A model generated the notes under the pieces. The model was not told the DNA's origin, made no database searches, and saw only the letters and a list, made by a program, of their open reading frames with translations. From Chaunax sp. Z400 (lineage: Eukaryota > Chordata > Actinopteri > Lophiiformes > Chaunacidae), in the NCBI GenBank assembly GCA_037577475.1, contig CM075183.1:18247781-18311780 (forward strand): a DNA stretch of 64,000 nucleotides. Reading direction: 5' to 3'. Shown piece after piece: positions 50,301 through 61,566 of the stretch. Within the stretch, counting starts at the first letter, position 1. Every line of letters begins with the position of its first letter. The translations under genes were made by a program, and so were the position numbers.

Positions 50301-52169
50301 GAGGAGGTGCTGCTGCTGAGCGAAACCAACGAGGACGTCTGCATTAAAGTCCGAGTTCATGCCAGAGTCATGGGTGAGGCTACTTTACCAATACTATATA
50401 TTCTAATAATGTAATTAGAATAATTTATTGTCTTTCATCAGAGGACAAATGTCTTCTTATCAGGAAAAACATGACTCATTTGAGAGTTACTGACATTTCA
50501 ACAACTTTAAATGCTACACTGATTAGCTTTTCAAGAACTTGTCAAACCTGAAATGATACGCTTGATTTCTGAAGACCAAAGATGTTGATTGTAAAACCAC
50601 AACATTTTTTATAAGAGACTAAAAAAATGTAAAGTTATATTTGTATTTATTTTTTGTGTATTTTTTTTTACTGTGCCTTTTATATTTTATTTATACTGAA
50701 GGTTAAATTTAGACGCTGCTGCCCCCTGGTGGTGATTCTGTACTCTGTTAATCACCAACAGCCCTTATGACATGGCAAATGTGGTTGCTGTAATAAAAAT
50801 ACAATAAAAATATTCAATTTTATTTTACAACCTATGTAACTTTGCAGATGAATTTTTCAGTTCACCAAGAGGGTATCAAATTCTTGCTACAGTGCAGTTT
50901 ATGAATTTCCATGTATAAAAACTATTTTTTTTTTCTTCTACACTGTAGTGTTATTGCATTGCCTTTTAATGTATATGAAAGTCTTCCACTTAAATCGGTG
51001 TCAGTAAGGCTGAATTAGAGGCTGGTATTTGTGTCAGCAGATGGAGAACTGGGTTAACTGGGATAAGGCGGGGGGGCCTATGTGTGTTTCCATTTGTGTC
51101 TGGGTAAATATAGTGCAAGTAGTGTGTGTATTCGTATGCATACATATTGTGTGTTAGAATGAGTGAGCGTTTATTTTTACCCACAGCGTTGGCCTTAACA
51201 TCTGTCCAGATGTATGTGTGTAATTAAGGCCTGGATGACGACCACATCAGATTAAGCTCCACGTCTGCCTCTGCTGTCACTGTTAGCTGCACTATTACAT
51301 TTAAATCAGTGGCTGAATGAGAGAAATACTATAATATTGTTCTACTATGAATACATACAGCCTTCAGTCTGGTCAGTTTGTTAAAACATGCATGTTAAAA
51401 GCAAATTTTTCAGTGTTTTGACATGCAACACTTGTAGCGTTGTCTTTCAATGATGAAAGAAAAAATGTTCGTTGCATTGGCCGGGAATCGAACCCGGGCC
51501 TCCCGCGTGGCAGGCGAGAATTCTACCACTGAACCACCAATGCTTGAGATTAGATGCGTCATTGCCCTGATAGTTACTGATCAGCATTTTCTGGCGCACT
51601 ATTATTTGATACGTGCTGTTCACAATTCACTGACAAAGGTTGATCATAATGTTACAGAGTGAACAGATTGCGTCATGCGCGTCTTTTTTTGGCGCTGTAG
51701 ACCTCCGAGTGGGAGGTTCCTGTTACCCACACGGGAGGCTCTCCAGCTGCATGTGTGCAGAGGGTTGCCCTAAACACAGTCAGTTTTCCCCCCCACGTTG
51801 TTTACACATTGCGTGGATTACATTCTTCTATATTCAGTCAAGCCATAATTACATAATTTTCACCGTCACTGCGCTCAGAGCGGTGCAGTCTCTCCATTGT
51901 CGCGTCTCAGACGAAAGTCAAAAGCCTTGCAATGTCTTGCAATGGAATTTTCATGGTCTGTCTATTTTCATGTCTCATGAAAACTACAGATTACCACATT
52001 TCCCCCACTGTTAAACGCCCCTCTTGCATTTGGTAATTAAATTTTCTTTATCTCTCTTTGCCATGCAGACAGTCACCACGGCACACCCATGCTGCTGGAG
52101 GGAGTCCGCTGCATCGGCGTGGAGTTGGAGTACGACTCTGAACAGAGCGACTGGCAAGGATTCGACTGA
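41440..52169 (+). CDS. adissp: Adipose-secreted signaling protein (C20orf27 homologue)
   Basis: Five coding exons: 41440-41458, 44323-44465, 48833-48971, 50248-50373 and 52069-52169, all GT-AG and in phase, joining to 175 residues (human 174). The start exon begins at 41353 and encodes MAAAKK plus one base. Near-identical blocks to human C20orf27 are SHVHFDEKLHDSVVMVT, VKVGFL, HRYEI.FTLP and HHGTPMLLEGV, and the end ELEYDSEQSDWQGFD. There is no classical N-terminal signal peptide. Mammalian ADISSP has been reported as a secreted metabolic factor; the fish role is unknown. Introns are long (2.9, 4.4, 1.3 and 1.7 kb) for a small protein, and hold two antisense tRNA genes and the aurora B exon. 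AATAAA for the transcript is at 52270-52275. Confidence 0.95.
42422..42450. repeat. (TA)n microsatellite
   Basis: About fourteen TA units in adissp intron (start-codon exon to exon 44323). Confidence 0.95.
43840..43861. repeat. Poly-A tract
   Basis: About 22 adenines. The flanks show no recognisable retroelement or target duplication. Confidence 0.85.
44082..44120. repeat. (TA)n followed by poly-T
   Basis: ATATATACATATATATATATAT then about 19 T residues, 200 bp before adissp exon 44323. Confidence 0.9.
44261..44317 (+). repeat. (CT)n microsatellite acting as polypyrimidine tract
   Basis: Nearly pure CT dinucleotides over about 55 bp, ending five bases before the AG acceptor (44321-44322) of the second coding exon of adissp. 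It is by position the polypyrimidine tract for that exon. Confidence 0.9.
44486..44527. repeat. (TA)n microsatellite
   Basis: Interrupted TATATA/CATATA repeat about 20 bp after the donor of the same adissp exon, so the exon is flanked by simple repeats on both sides. Confidence 0.9.
48053..48073. repeat. (TA)n microsatellite
   Basis: About ten TA units in the adissp intron before exon 48833. Confidence 0.9.
49331..49610. repeat. (TTAC)n plus dispersed fish repeat
   Basis: Six TTAC units (49334-49358) run into 'gcagggacagtgcatattaatcacc...tttgctaattagctcattttcatccgtagtccttggacagg', a phrase I recognise as a frequent teleost dispersed repeat. Family not assigned. Confidence 0.5.
50717..50732 (-). 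promoter_or_regulatory. CTCF-like motif in adissp last intron
   Basis: The minus strand reads CCACCAGGGGGCAGCA, a full match to the CTCF core CCASYAGRKGGCR. Confidence 0.5.
51473..51543 (-). tRNA. tRNA-Gly (GCC)
   Basis: 71 nt, minus strand. Acceptor stem GCATTGG pairs with CCAATGC, discriminator A, A box TGGTTCAGTGG, anticodon loop CTGCCAC with GCC, and B box GGTTCGATTCC. Six-base T run beyond (51460-51466 on the complement). Antisense inside the last adissp intron. Confidence 0.97.
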
Positions 52170-52269
52170 AGATGAAATATGTGCTCAAATACACACACGT
52201 AGTCGGCATCGCGGAGCCGCACAAATGCTAAATTAAACAAGACACACACCAGTCATTTTCCTGAATAGA

Positions 52270-52275
52270 AATAAA
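52270..52275 (+). terminator. adissp polyadenylation signal
   Basis: AATAAA 101 bp after the adissp stop codon. Confidence 0.7.
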
Positions 52276-52453
52276 GTGTAGACATAAAGGATTCAGTGTC
52301 GCGTTGTAGGCAACATTTCAACGCTGGTGAGATTCACTGTTCACATCTGGACTGACATCAGTTTATGTTCCTCAACTCCTGCAGCTTTTTTTTTTATTTA
52401 TTTTTTTTATTTTTTAACTTATTCTGTTCTCAACCTGTGCTTTCCTGATTGAA

Positions 52454-52468
52454 CCTCTAGAGGGCAGC
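52454..52468 (+). promoter_or_regulatory. CTCF-like motif downstream of adissp
   Basis: CCTCTAGAGGGCAGC, one mismatch to the CTCF core, on the plus strand, opposite to the motif at 50717. A weaker relative (CCCCTGGAGGGCACT) is at 52688. Confidence 0.35.
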
Positions 52469-52699
52469 AGTGCTCTGTGAATCAATGCAGCCTCAGAGCC
52501 TTTTCACTGCGTCTTTGTGCTCCTTTTCCTAACCGTTCAAACTCTGTACCGCATGAATCTGTGGGCTATGATCTCAATTAATTAAGAAGCTTTGAATTAA
52601 TCTGTAGGAATTAATACAAATCTGCACAGTTCTGGGAAAAGGAGTTGAATCTATTATCAATGCTGAGCTTGTAATATCTCTGTTTAACCCCTGGAGGGC

Positions 52700-55600
52700 A
52701 CTACAGTCCACTGTATGGAATGCTCCTCCAATCTGAGTTGGATGTTAATATTTCTTCATTTAAAGGAAAAATTTAACTATTTCATGAACTTAAGAAAGAG
52801 GAACTAATTTCCCCCAACCTGCCCTGACAACTATTACTGAAGTTTTTCTCTGCATATCTGAGAAAATCCCAAACAACGTGTTTGATCTTCCGTTATTATT
52901 GGGAAAAGCAGCTGCAGCCAGAATATTGGAAATTCTTCTGAGGAAAAGTAGAAAATAATGCCTCTAAGCATGTGTTCTATTGAGGTCTCTTCTTTTGTAG
53001 TCTGTGATTAAACATTTGTGTCGAATAGTGCTTCTAGAAACAAGCGCTTTGTCCTTTATTGAGGAAAGTACAACGAAAACTAGTGTTACAGAATTAAAAA
53101 GAAGATTATAGCCAATATGGAATAAAGTAGTTATGAAACGATTCGTCTCAGTCAACCCAAAAGAAATAATCTTGCAGGAATTCTGATAATAAATTAATGA
53201 TTTAAGACATTTTTCGCTCTGAAATGCCAAATATTTTCTGTTTCCAGCCTTGCAAATGTGAGAATTTTCCACATATCTCTGATTTATATCTTTTCATATT
53301 TCATATTTGGGGATTCTTTACTTTTGGCCCAACATGACAAGACATTTAAAGATGTGACTTTTTTTTTTATAGCTTTTTTCAGTATTTTCTGAGCAAATAA
53401 ACAATTATTAGTTTGACCAACAATGGGAATAATCTTGCATTAAAGTGTCTGTGTGGATTTTAACTTTAAGAAGCCCGACTGCAGCCGGTCCAGAAGAGTT
53501 CAGGAAGGATTTGTTCCTTTTATTTTCATTCATGAAGCCTTCAGAACATACGTGTGACACAAGTGCCTTTGGTCATACCTACCTGCTTCTCATTTAACTT
53601 GAACTTGTTGTTTCTACTCCACATCCTGCCACAAACACATGGACCACTTTGGAACATCCATAAAAAACCCAGTGTAACAGCTGCTGTGTGTTGTCATTCC
53701 AGTGCTAACTCCCACAGGTGTGTCTGACTCACAATAATACGAGTGCAGATCGCAGAGAGTTGACGGGCATCAACACTTAGAAATTAATTGCCTGTCAGCT
53801 CTGCTCAATTTGCATTTGTACGTCTAGAGCAAGTGCCATGACCTGGCTGCACTGCCGTCTCCCCATCACACCCCTCTTTTTCGCAAAATCATCACATATC
53901 GTCTGCTTGAGTTGACTTCTCTTCTTTTTTTTTATTTTATGCCCTGATTGAATAAATCAGCCTTAAAGGAAATGATTCTATGGGCAGTTTCTCACCATAG
54001 TCGACCAAAAGCTGTTGGTGTAGTGCAGATTAATAGATTTACTTGATTTGCTTGTTTGCTTGTTGTTGTTTGCTTGTGTGTAATATAGGTCAGAGTCTGG
54101 TTTGTTTCTTCTTTGTATAAAATAAAAGTGCTCATTAGGTCGTTTTGTTTTTTCAAGAATGTGGCAGCTTGGTTGTTGATCTCTGCTCCGTGTGTGTGTG
54201 TGTGTGTGTGTGTGCTTTGTATTTTTTAATGTCAAAAATGAATAAAATTGTGTGTATATTTGAGTTTTGTGACTTCTGGGACACGTGGTGGTCAGTCTAC
54301 GCTGCTACACTGGTTTCACCTTTGTTAGACAAAATATCTTTTTATGTGGTTCCAGTGGAGATTGAGAAACATTTGGACTGACGGTGTGAAAGTCTTCTCA
54401 GAAGTTTGGTTTATTTCAGTGGATTAATGGTCTTTGTGTATCTTTATGCATTTTAGTTTTACCTCAAGAGCATTAAAACCAACCATTGAACCAACATGGT
54501 CATTCTAACTTACTTGAAATACTTTATTTTGAACCTTGTGTTGTATTAAGAGACTAAAATAAACCCAGAGGTGTGAGAATAAACCTTTTAATATTCAACA
54601 GGTGGTTTTAAGTCTCTACAACGATTTATCACCATTTTACTAAGCCTGCTGTTCAGTCTATGTATCTGATTAAGGTAATAAAAAATAATAAACTTTCTTT
54701 TTAGGAAATTTTACTTGAAAAAATATCTGGAATCACACCAGTTGAGCAATTTGTTATCTACTTATCTCAAATATCAAGAGGCTGAAATCTATTTTCATGT
54801 TATCTTCTAATTTCTTGACTTTTTTCTAATTATAAAACACTGCAAAAAAAAAAAGGAAAGGAAAGGAAATGACTGCAGCATTTGAAATGAGAAGTTAAAA
54901 CTCCAGACATTGTTTAACAAAGTTAAATACAACTAAAATAAAATACTGAATCCCAAATATGATTTATCAGTAAAACTGAATTTATAACTTCTCAATTAAG
55001 AAATAATAATTTAAAAGATATTACATTGAAAGATGATTATTGGCCGCGTGTGTTTGGTGCCTGGAGCAACAACAAAAAAGAGAAGTCTGAAGAAACTAGA
55101 TCCTCTCTTCTCCTGTGGAATAGTTTATGTCCTGCAGTTTAAATCGGACTTTAAAACACTGCTGCTTCTGCACGAAACACGGAATTATTACAGATAGCAT
55201 TAACAATGTTTTGATCGGACATAAGAATGGATTTTTTTGTAGAATCTGATATTGATGTGGAGCTGAGGAAAGGTCCGTTTTATTAAAAAAAAAATGTGGA
55301 AGAAATATTTTTAATTTCGTCATTATTTTTCGTCATTTTACGCACAGCAACTATTTTTCTTTCTTTTACTCTGCGTGTGGTATAAGTTATAAAAATCGAT
55401 TTAAAAGTTTGGTGTGGAGGAAAACATTTTAGATATTAATTAGGCTGCAAAACAACTGTTTTATTATATTGATAAGAGCATTAGTGTTGATCGTGGTCCA
55501 CAGTGGACAGCGCGAGCGTCTAAATTATTCACGTGCTGGTTTTATTGGTAATAATGTTCAATTCTGAGCTCTACAGGAGGTTAAACGAGAGAAAAATATT

Positions 55601-56500
55601 AATTTAAGGACAAATAAAGTTGAACATTGTCAGTTCGTTTTTTCATTGCTAGAAAACAGTTTGTGTTACTTTAAATTTATACTTTTTATACATATAAATC
55701 CATTATTTTAAAGTGTAATATATGTATTATTTGTTTATTGACATCGCGGTTCTCTGCAGAGGACCTAATTGTCACACAGTACATGTCATTTTTAACTCCT
55801 AATAGACTTGATAGGCTCATTATTATTATACTCAGGCGTGGCCTTCAGAACGGGGCCAAATTTTAAGAAGCTGTGACTTTTCTACAAGTAATTAATGTTT
55901 TTCTTAAATGGCCTAAATTTAGTACTTTTTGGCCATTCATTTGACGTAAGTTATAAATTCTTCACGTTCTTAGTCTTTTTAAAAAAAAATTTTAGTCTAA
56001 TATATTTGCTTATATGCTTTCAGTAATTTACGAGCTAAATTGCGCCTCTTGTGCAGCATTATTTCAGAGAGGCCAAATAATTTGACTGGAAAGCAAAAAA
56101 CTTCCTGAAAAGTTAAGTTTACGACTTACAGTGAGAGGAACAAACAGCAAAGACTGAAGTATATATTGGCCTATATCTCTTCTTTTTTTTAAAAATGTAT
56201 CTTAAAGAGGCCATATTCTGACTTCATGTCAGCCACTGAGATTTTATCAAGACGAGGCAGTCTGTCTGCTGATGAAGATAATAAATCCAGTTTACGTTCA
56301 TCCCACACCACATTTCTCCCCTCCTTCCAAAGGCTTAATTTCCTCTACAAAGACGAATAAACGCACCTACGTCTTCACTCATTATTCGCTCCAGCACACC
56401 TCCCCAATAATAAATAAATAAATAAATGAGTGAGTTTTCGGAGGCATTTGCAATATGCAGCTGCCTCTTTGGAAACCATAAAACATGCATCAGTTGTGAT
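52700..56500. other. Gene-poor spacer between adissp and vax2, left part
   Basis: Almost 4 kb of AT-rich DNA with no recognisable exon on either strand. (GT)n at 54190-54214. A transcript tail is possible near 54120 (AATAAA), but no gene for it was seen. Confidence 0.5.
54190..54214. repeat. (GT)n microsatellite
   Basis: About twelve GT units. Confidence 0.9.
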
Positions 56501-56539
56501 AAAATAGATGTGTTAAATAAATAAATAGGCAGATTATTT

Positions 56540-56970
56540 CCATGATGACTGAGTCTGAACTGAACTCCGGTTGTTTAAATAACCAGAGTCTGAAATCAAG
56601 AATTAAATCTTTGTATAAAATCAGTGTGAAGCGGCCAAATGTTTGTCATTCCTGCACAGATTTGTTTGGATCTTGTGTGGGACGTGTGAACTCTGAGTGG
56701 CCCGGTGCCCTCCTTCTGACCTCTGGGATTACAGTAATCTCTGTTGATTGATCTGATTGATCAGATTCATCTCCACGAGGCGGCAATCCAGCCGCACACG
56801 GGGGCAGGCAGATGAGGCAGTCAGTGCGTGGTGCAAATAAACATTTTTCTCTCTGGCCTGTGGGCATTTAGACACAGAGAGGAGATGTGGGTTTTTACTC
56901 ATGGCTGTAAGCATCAGTATCAGGAGCCATGCAGGACGAATGCGCCTCTGTCTGCAGCAATGCTTGAGCA
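56540..56970. promoter_or_regulatory. Candidate regulatory block upstream of vax2
   Basis: More balanced in base composition than its AT-rich surroundings. Carries two TGATTGAT motifs (56745-56752 and 56754-56761), the core of PBX/HOX-type sites, overlapping an inverted repeat ATCTGAT-TG-ATCAGAT (56751-56766). Enhancer function is inference; conservation cannot be checked here. Confidence 0.3.
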
Positions 56971-57654
56971 GCCTATTAGAAATGTGATTCAAATAAAACT
57001 GAGTTTTGATACAATTATTATTAGTGAAAAATTAAAAAAAATCATGGACCCAGTTTTTCACCCCTGATTAAATCTGCTTCAATCTGACAGTACAAACAGA
57101 TCATCACGTGGTAATAAAAGTACATGATAATTAGATTATTCTATAACACACATCCCATAACTTTACAAAGAAACTTGGTTACCTATCTACCCATTTAATA
57201 ATCTAATTAATAAAACATTTCATGGGGGATAAATGAGACAAGATAAATGTGCAAAATTGAAATGAAGTCAGCTCCTTTGAATTAGTAATTGTAATAATTA
57301 AATGTAAGGATCCTTGTAAAGGTCCTGCTTTTAAAATGTTATAGAAAGTACTGGAGTAAAAGTACTCTCTTTTTTTATATACAAGAATACTGATGCATCA
57401 GCATGTAAACATCATTTTAATGTTGCTCTGGTGAGCAGGAAGCTAATTCTAACTCATGAAGTGTCCTTACTGTTAATGTGAAATGTACAGTATCTTATAT
57501 TAGATCTTCTTTAAAATTGTATTTTTTAATTATCATATATCCTTCATTCTATTTTTATTTATTTTACAATTGACATACATCTTGTCCCATGTATGTTTAT
57601 TAATACTAAGCGATCCCAGAGAGACCCGAGGAGTAAAAAGTTCATTATTATTCA

Positions 57655-57684
57655 ATCTATCTATCTATCTATCTATCTATCTAT
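57655..57684. repeat. (ATCT)n microsatellite
   Basis: About seven perfect tetranucleotide units. Confidence 0.95.
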
Positions 57685-57902
57685 GGAGAAAAGAGTGAAT
57701 TAGAAGGGGTGTCAGCCTTCATGACATATTTTGCAGCAGTTAAATTTTGTGAAAATATTATAATCACAGAAATATTTTTCCCTAAAGACTGAAATCAACA
57801 TATCATCAGTCTTCAGAAACAGTTCAATGTGATAAAAATCTGATTTTTGGAGGGTTTTAGTTGTGCATCAGTCAAGGCAGAAAGGGTGAAAACACCCCTG
57901 TA

Positions 57903-57904
<2 letters not shown>

Positions 57905-57946
<42 letters not shown>

Positions 57947-57972
57947 TGTGTGTGTATGTGTGTGTGTGTGTG
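57905..57972. repeat. (TG)n microsatellite
   Basis: About 68 bp of TG with two TA interruptions. Confidence 0.95.
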
Positions 57973-58408
57973 CAGCAGCAATCAGTCCCCTCTTGTCTCG
58001 CTGCTGAGTGCAGTGTCTGATTGACAGTTTCTATTCATTCTCTGTGAGATTAGGCCAGCTGAAAGGAGTAACAACCCACGGCTGTGAGCAGTAATTACGG
58101 CCTCTGATAAGAAACATAAGAAAGAGAAATAAAAAAACACACATGGCAAAACTATAATTATATAAACCTTTTTCTTTTCTTTCCTGCTGCAGTGTTCCAA
58201 AAGATGTTTCACCTGTAAAGAGGAGATTCCACCCAGTGATTTAGTCATTCCAGCGACTGAAATTATCTCACAATCACAACAAACTGCGGGCTGCACCATC
58301 AACATCGAGCTGGCAGAAGAAAATAATGCATGTATGCAGTAAATATCTGTGAATGAGCCGTTTTACCTGCAGTGGAAAATAAATGTTTCTGATTTTTTTT
58401 TATCTTGT

Positions 58409-58736
58409 TGATCCTGGCGGCCCAGGCAAATAAAGAAGCCCATGAAATGTCACAATTTATTTAAAATATAATAAATAAGACCACACACAAAGAGGGATCT
58501 GAATATAAAAAAAAGGAGGTGCAACATGTAAAAATATTTTTTTTGGGGGGTGTTGGAGGTGAACTGGAGGTGAACTGTATGGCAGCTTCATGGGAGTTTT
58601 AAGTGGGTTTATAGTTGTTATTGCAAAATGTGCCAATATAAATGGTTATTTGAGGGCCCCCCTCTCTCTCTAAATGTTTTAAGGGGTCCCCAAACATTTG
58701 CCTGGTTGGCGTCTCCTGATGGTGCGCCCCTGTGCT
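58409..58736. mobile_element. Short inverted-repeat element, hAT-like ends
   Basis: The right end, read on the minus strand (CAGGGGCGCACCATCAGGAG, then a further 18 bases ending CCAGGCAAATG), is an imperfect inverted copy of the left end (ATCCTGGCGGCCCAGGCAAAT at about 58412). CAGGGGCGC starts are typical of hAT-superfamily ends in fish. No coding capacity, so a non-autonomous element of about 330 bp. Exact ends and target duplication not resolved. Confidence 0.4.
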
Positions 58737-58739
58737 CCT

Positions 58740-60400
58740 AACAGATTAACAGCTCATTGAAGCGTGAGGTTCTGCAGGAGAACAAGGAGGCAGCAGCGTT
58801 TCATCTGAGGCTTGTATGGAGAGGTGGCGCACAGAATAAAAGGAACACCTGTTGAATCTTGTTTAGATTCAACTCTTGGATCAGTTATTGTAAATATGTA
58901 TCAATAATGTGTGTTTTACATTTTATCTGCGTGAGTTTTTTTTTTTTTTTGGTGGCTGGTGTCTTAATTTTAGATCACGGAGGTGGTGTTTCGTGCGGAT
59001 GTTACACATTTGAATGTGAACTTTCTCTTTTCAAAACTGATAAGTTTGACCTGGCGCAATTCGTGCATCCAGATTTTGGTTCTAAACAATGTGGATGAGC
59101 TTCTGAAACCGGCTTAATGCAGAGCCACGCAACAAACTGTGATTTTATGGCCCTCAAATCACAAATTTCACCTGATTCGGATAATAAAAACTAAACTCTT
59201 GGTTACATCAGAGGTTTTGATGCATGCATTTAGAAAACCAAACACTTGCATATGGCTGTAAAACATATTTCAATGTGACTACAGGCTGTCTGTCACATCC
59301 GATTGGCTCACATGACTATCCAATACTTAATAGCCAATTGGCCTCTATATTTCACCCTATAGCTTAATAATATTTATGAAATTCAGTTTATAATATCCTT
59401 GTTTTCATACTGAGAATTTTGGAAACCGTGAAAGAGTGACATCACATTTAACTTGAACTTTTACCCCACCGGTTCTGAGGTGCTGCCTCTACTGTGCGCG
59501 CCTTTGCCTTCGCGCTGCAGGGTTAAGAGTTCAGGTGTAAATCGAGAAGAAAGTATCAGAGTCTGTTAGTGCTGTGGGGGAAACCCAGGCATCGCTGCGT
59601 TTGGCTGTTTCCAGAGCGGAATAGTACGCACAACCATCGTCTCATGCCTCCGCGCCTGATCCCGATCTGCAGCGCCGATCATCCTCTTGTCAAAACGTGC
59701 CCTGTTAGCGGACCAATCAGCGACGACGTTGCGTAGAAAGGATATGACGTGTGAGGTTCTCGCCTAGTAAAGTGTACCGTATCATCACAAACATAATCCG
59801 CAACATCTCTCCCCTGTTAGTGCAGGTAGGGTGCATCATCTGCCCCGCTCAGACGTGATGTTTGCGCTGTAAAGCAAATTATGCAAACTGTCAAGAGTGC
59901 TCCAGAATTTATTTCTGAGCAAATGTGACCAATTCACATTTCCAGACAGTTCCCTCCTGCAGGGTTTCATCACAGACATTTTTTCTTGTAGGTTCAAAAG
60001 CAGAGGACCCCCCCACCCCCCTTTATGTGGCAACCTCTCCACCAAGAACGTTCAGTCAGGGATCCGCAGGCGCAGCCGATCTGACCGGAGCTGAAGTAAC
60101 AGGCTGCTGCTTTGGACAAACCAGGAGAAACTTTCCTCCCCTGGCCAGCGCACGGTGAAGTGTGGCCGCTGCTGTGTGGGTTTGTTGTGCGCTGCCTCAC
60201 TTTTCATTTCTACGTGGGTGAGCGGTGTGAAGCCTACTTGTGTTTGTGGCACCTCCCCACTCCTCCACAGATCTGGTTGCCCCCCTTGTACCTTACAGGC
60301 TGCACAATGCATTTCTTGTACACCTCCTGGCTACTATAGTTAGAGCAGGATCCCGAGATTTAGTCGACTCCCTCTTGTCTTAGTTTGGACTCCGGACCGC
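58740..60400. other. vax2 promoter-proximal region
   Basis: GC content rises from about 59460. CCAAT boxes occur at 59713-59717 (ACCAATCAG) and near 59314 and 59332. No TATA box recognised. Overlapping open frames on both strands at 59.8-60.3 kb are the usual consequence of GC-rich promoter DNA and show no family features. The transcription start is not determined. Confidence 0.4.
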
Positions 60401-60610
60401 GCGTCATGCCGCGACACCTGAAGCGCACACCGGTCCCCGTTCAGGACCGCATGGTTCACTTGTGACTGGATCTACTTTTTTCGAGGAAGAGAGGGCATGC
60501 TCTGCTCGTCTCTGGATAACACTTGCGAAGAGGAGAAGAAAGTAGAAAGAAGAGGGTGAGCGGCAGTGACAGAAGAAGGGAGAGATAATCTTAGAGAGTG
60601 TAACTTGTAG

Positions 60611-60845
60611 ATGTTTGATCAGGCCACGACTATGGGCGATGGGAACCACCGCTGTGGACCCAACCCGCTGTGCCCGGACCGGATGGAGACCAAGTGCCGC
60701 GCCGACATAGGGAGCCGGTCCCCGGTTCAGAGCTCCACCGACACCCCGGGAACTTCAGCGTCTACACCCACGTCCTCCAGCGAAGACGGACACGACAAAC
60801 TTTTAGGAGTGGACCCTGACTACTGTCGGAGGATATTAGTAAGAG
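60611..60845 (+). CDS. vax2: Ventral anterior homeobox 2, first exon (partial gene)
   Basis: Homeodomain transcription factor that specifies ventral eye and optic-fissure fate. Only the first coding exon lies here: 78 codons plus one base, ending at a consensus donor (AGAG/GTAAGT). It reads MFDQATTMGDGNHRCG at the start, has the Ser/Thr-rich stretch SSTDTPGTSASTPTSSSEDG, and ends VDPDYCRRILVR. This is the conserved block just before the homeodomain linker (next residues DAKG in relatives, and the phase supports G/AT). MGDG and GTSAS favour VAX2 over VAX1. A second in-frame ATG at 60632 has the better Kozak context. The homeodomain exon was not found in the remaining 3.1 kb, so intron 1 runs off the window. 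Confidence 0.9.
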
Positions 60846-61513
60846 GTAAGTGGACGAAAACAAAAGAGAAACTGTTTTAACCTGTGCGTAAAACTAACTC
60901 TCAGACTGGGAATCTGAGAGAATTTCTAGAAAATTCTCTGTTAATTTTATCCACAATTACCCGAATGCACAACAATAAATATCCCAATTCTAGGCGTCAC
61001 CCCACAGCCTGTTACCTTTAACAGTATAGTGACAGTCACAACAACATGAATGTGAAGTGCTTCTCATCTTAAAAATGTCAAACTATTACTGGCCAAATGT
61101 CGACTGACATATAATAGTGTACAAGATATAAAGGACTTTAATTTATAGTGGTCCACAACACATCATCTCTCGTGAAAACGCCTGTATGACACAATAGGCT
61201 ACTTTGACTGGACACTGGGCCACACCCGCAAGAATTCATTCTAAATGAGAATTATGCTGCAATCTAAAATTAAATTGCAAAGGAAATGATTGAGAGACTA
61301 GATGTGAGACCTAATTTAGAAAAATATTTAAGCTGGTTGGTCAGAAATTTGACATGAATTATTTGGCTAAAATCAGACCAGAGAAAAAGAAAACAAAGGA
61401 AAATGCTTCAGGGAAATTATTCAGGATAATCAGGTGAAATTCATCCCTGGAGGCGTGGAGGTGTGAAAAAAGCACATAAAAAGAAAACATCACACAGCCT
61501 CTTATTACCAACC

Positions 61514-61566
<53 letters not shown>

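Noticed and set aside
59836..60343. Several overlapping frames on both strands left of vax2
   Set aside because: Typical of CpG-rich promoter/5' UTR DNA; none carries a motif or a splice pattern.
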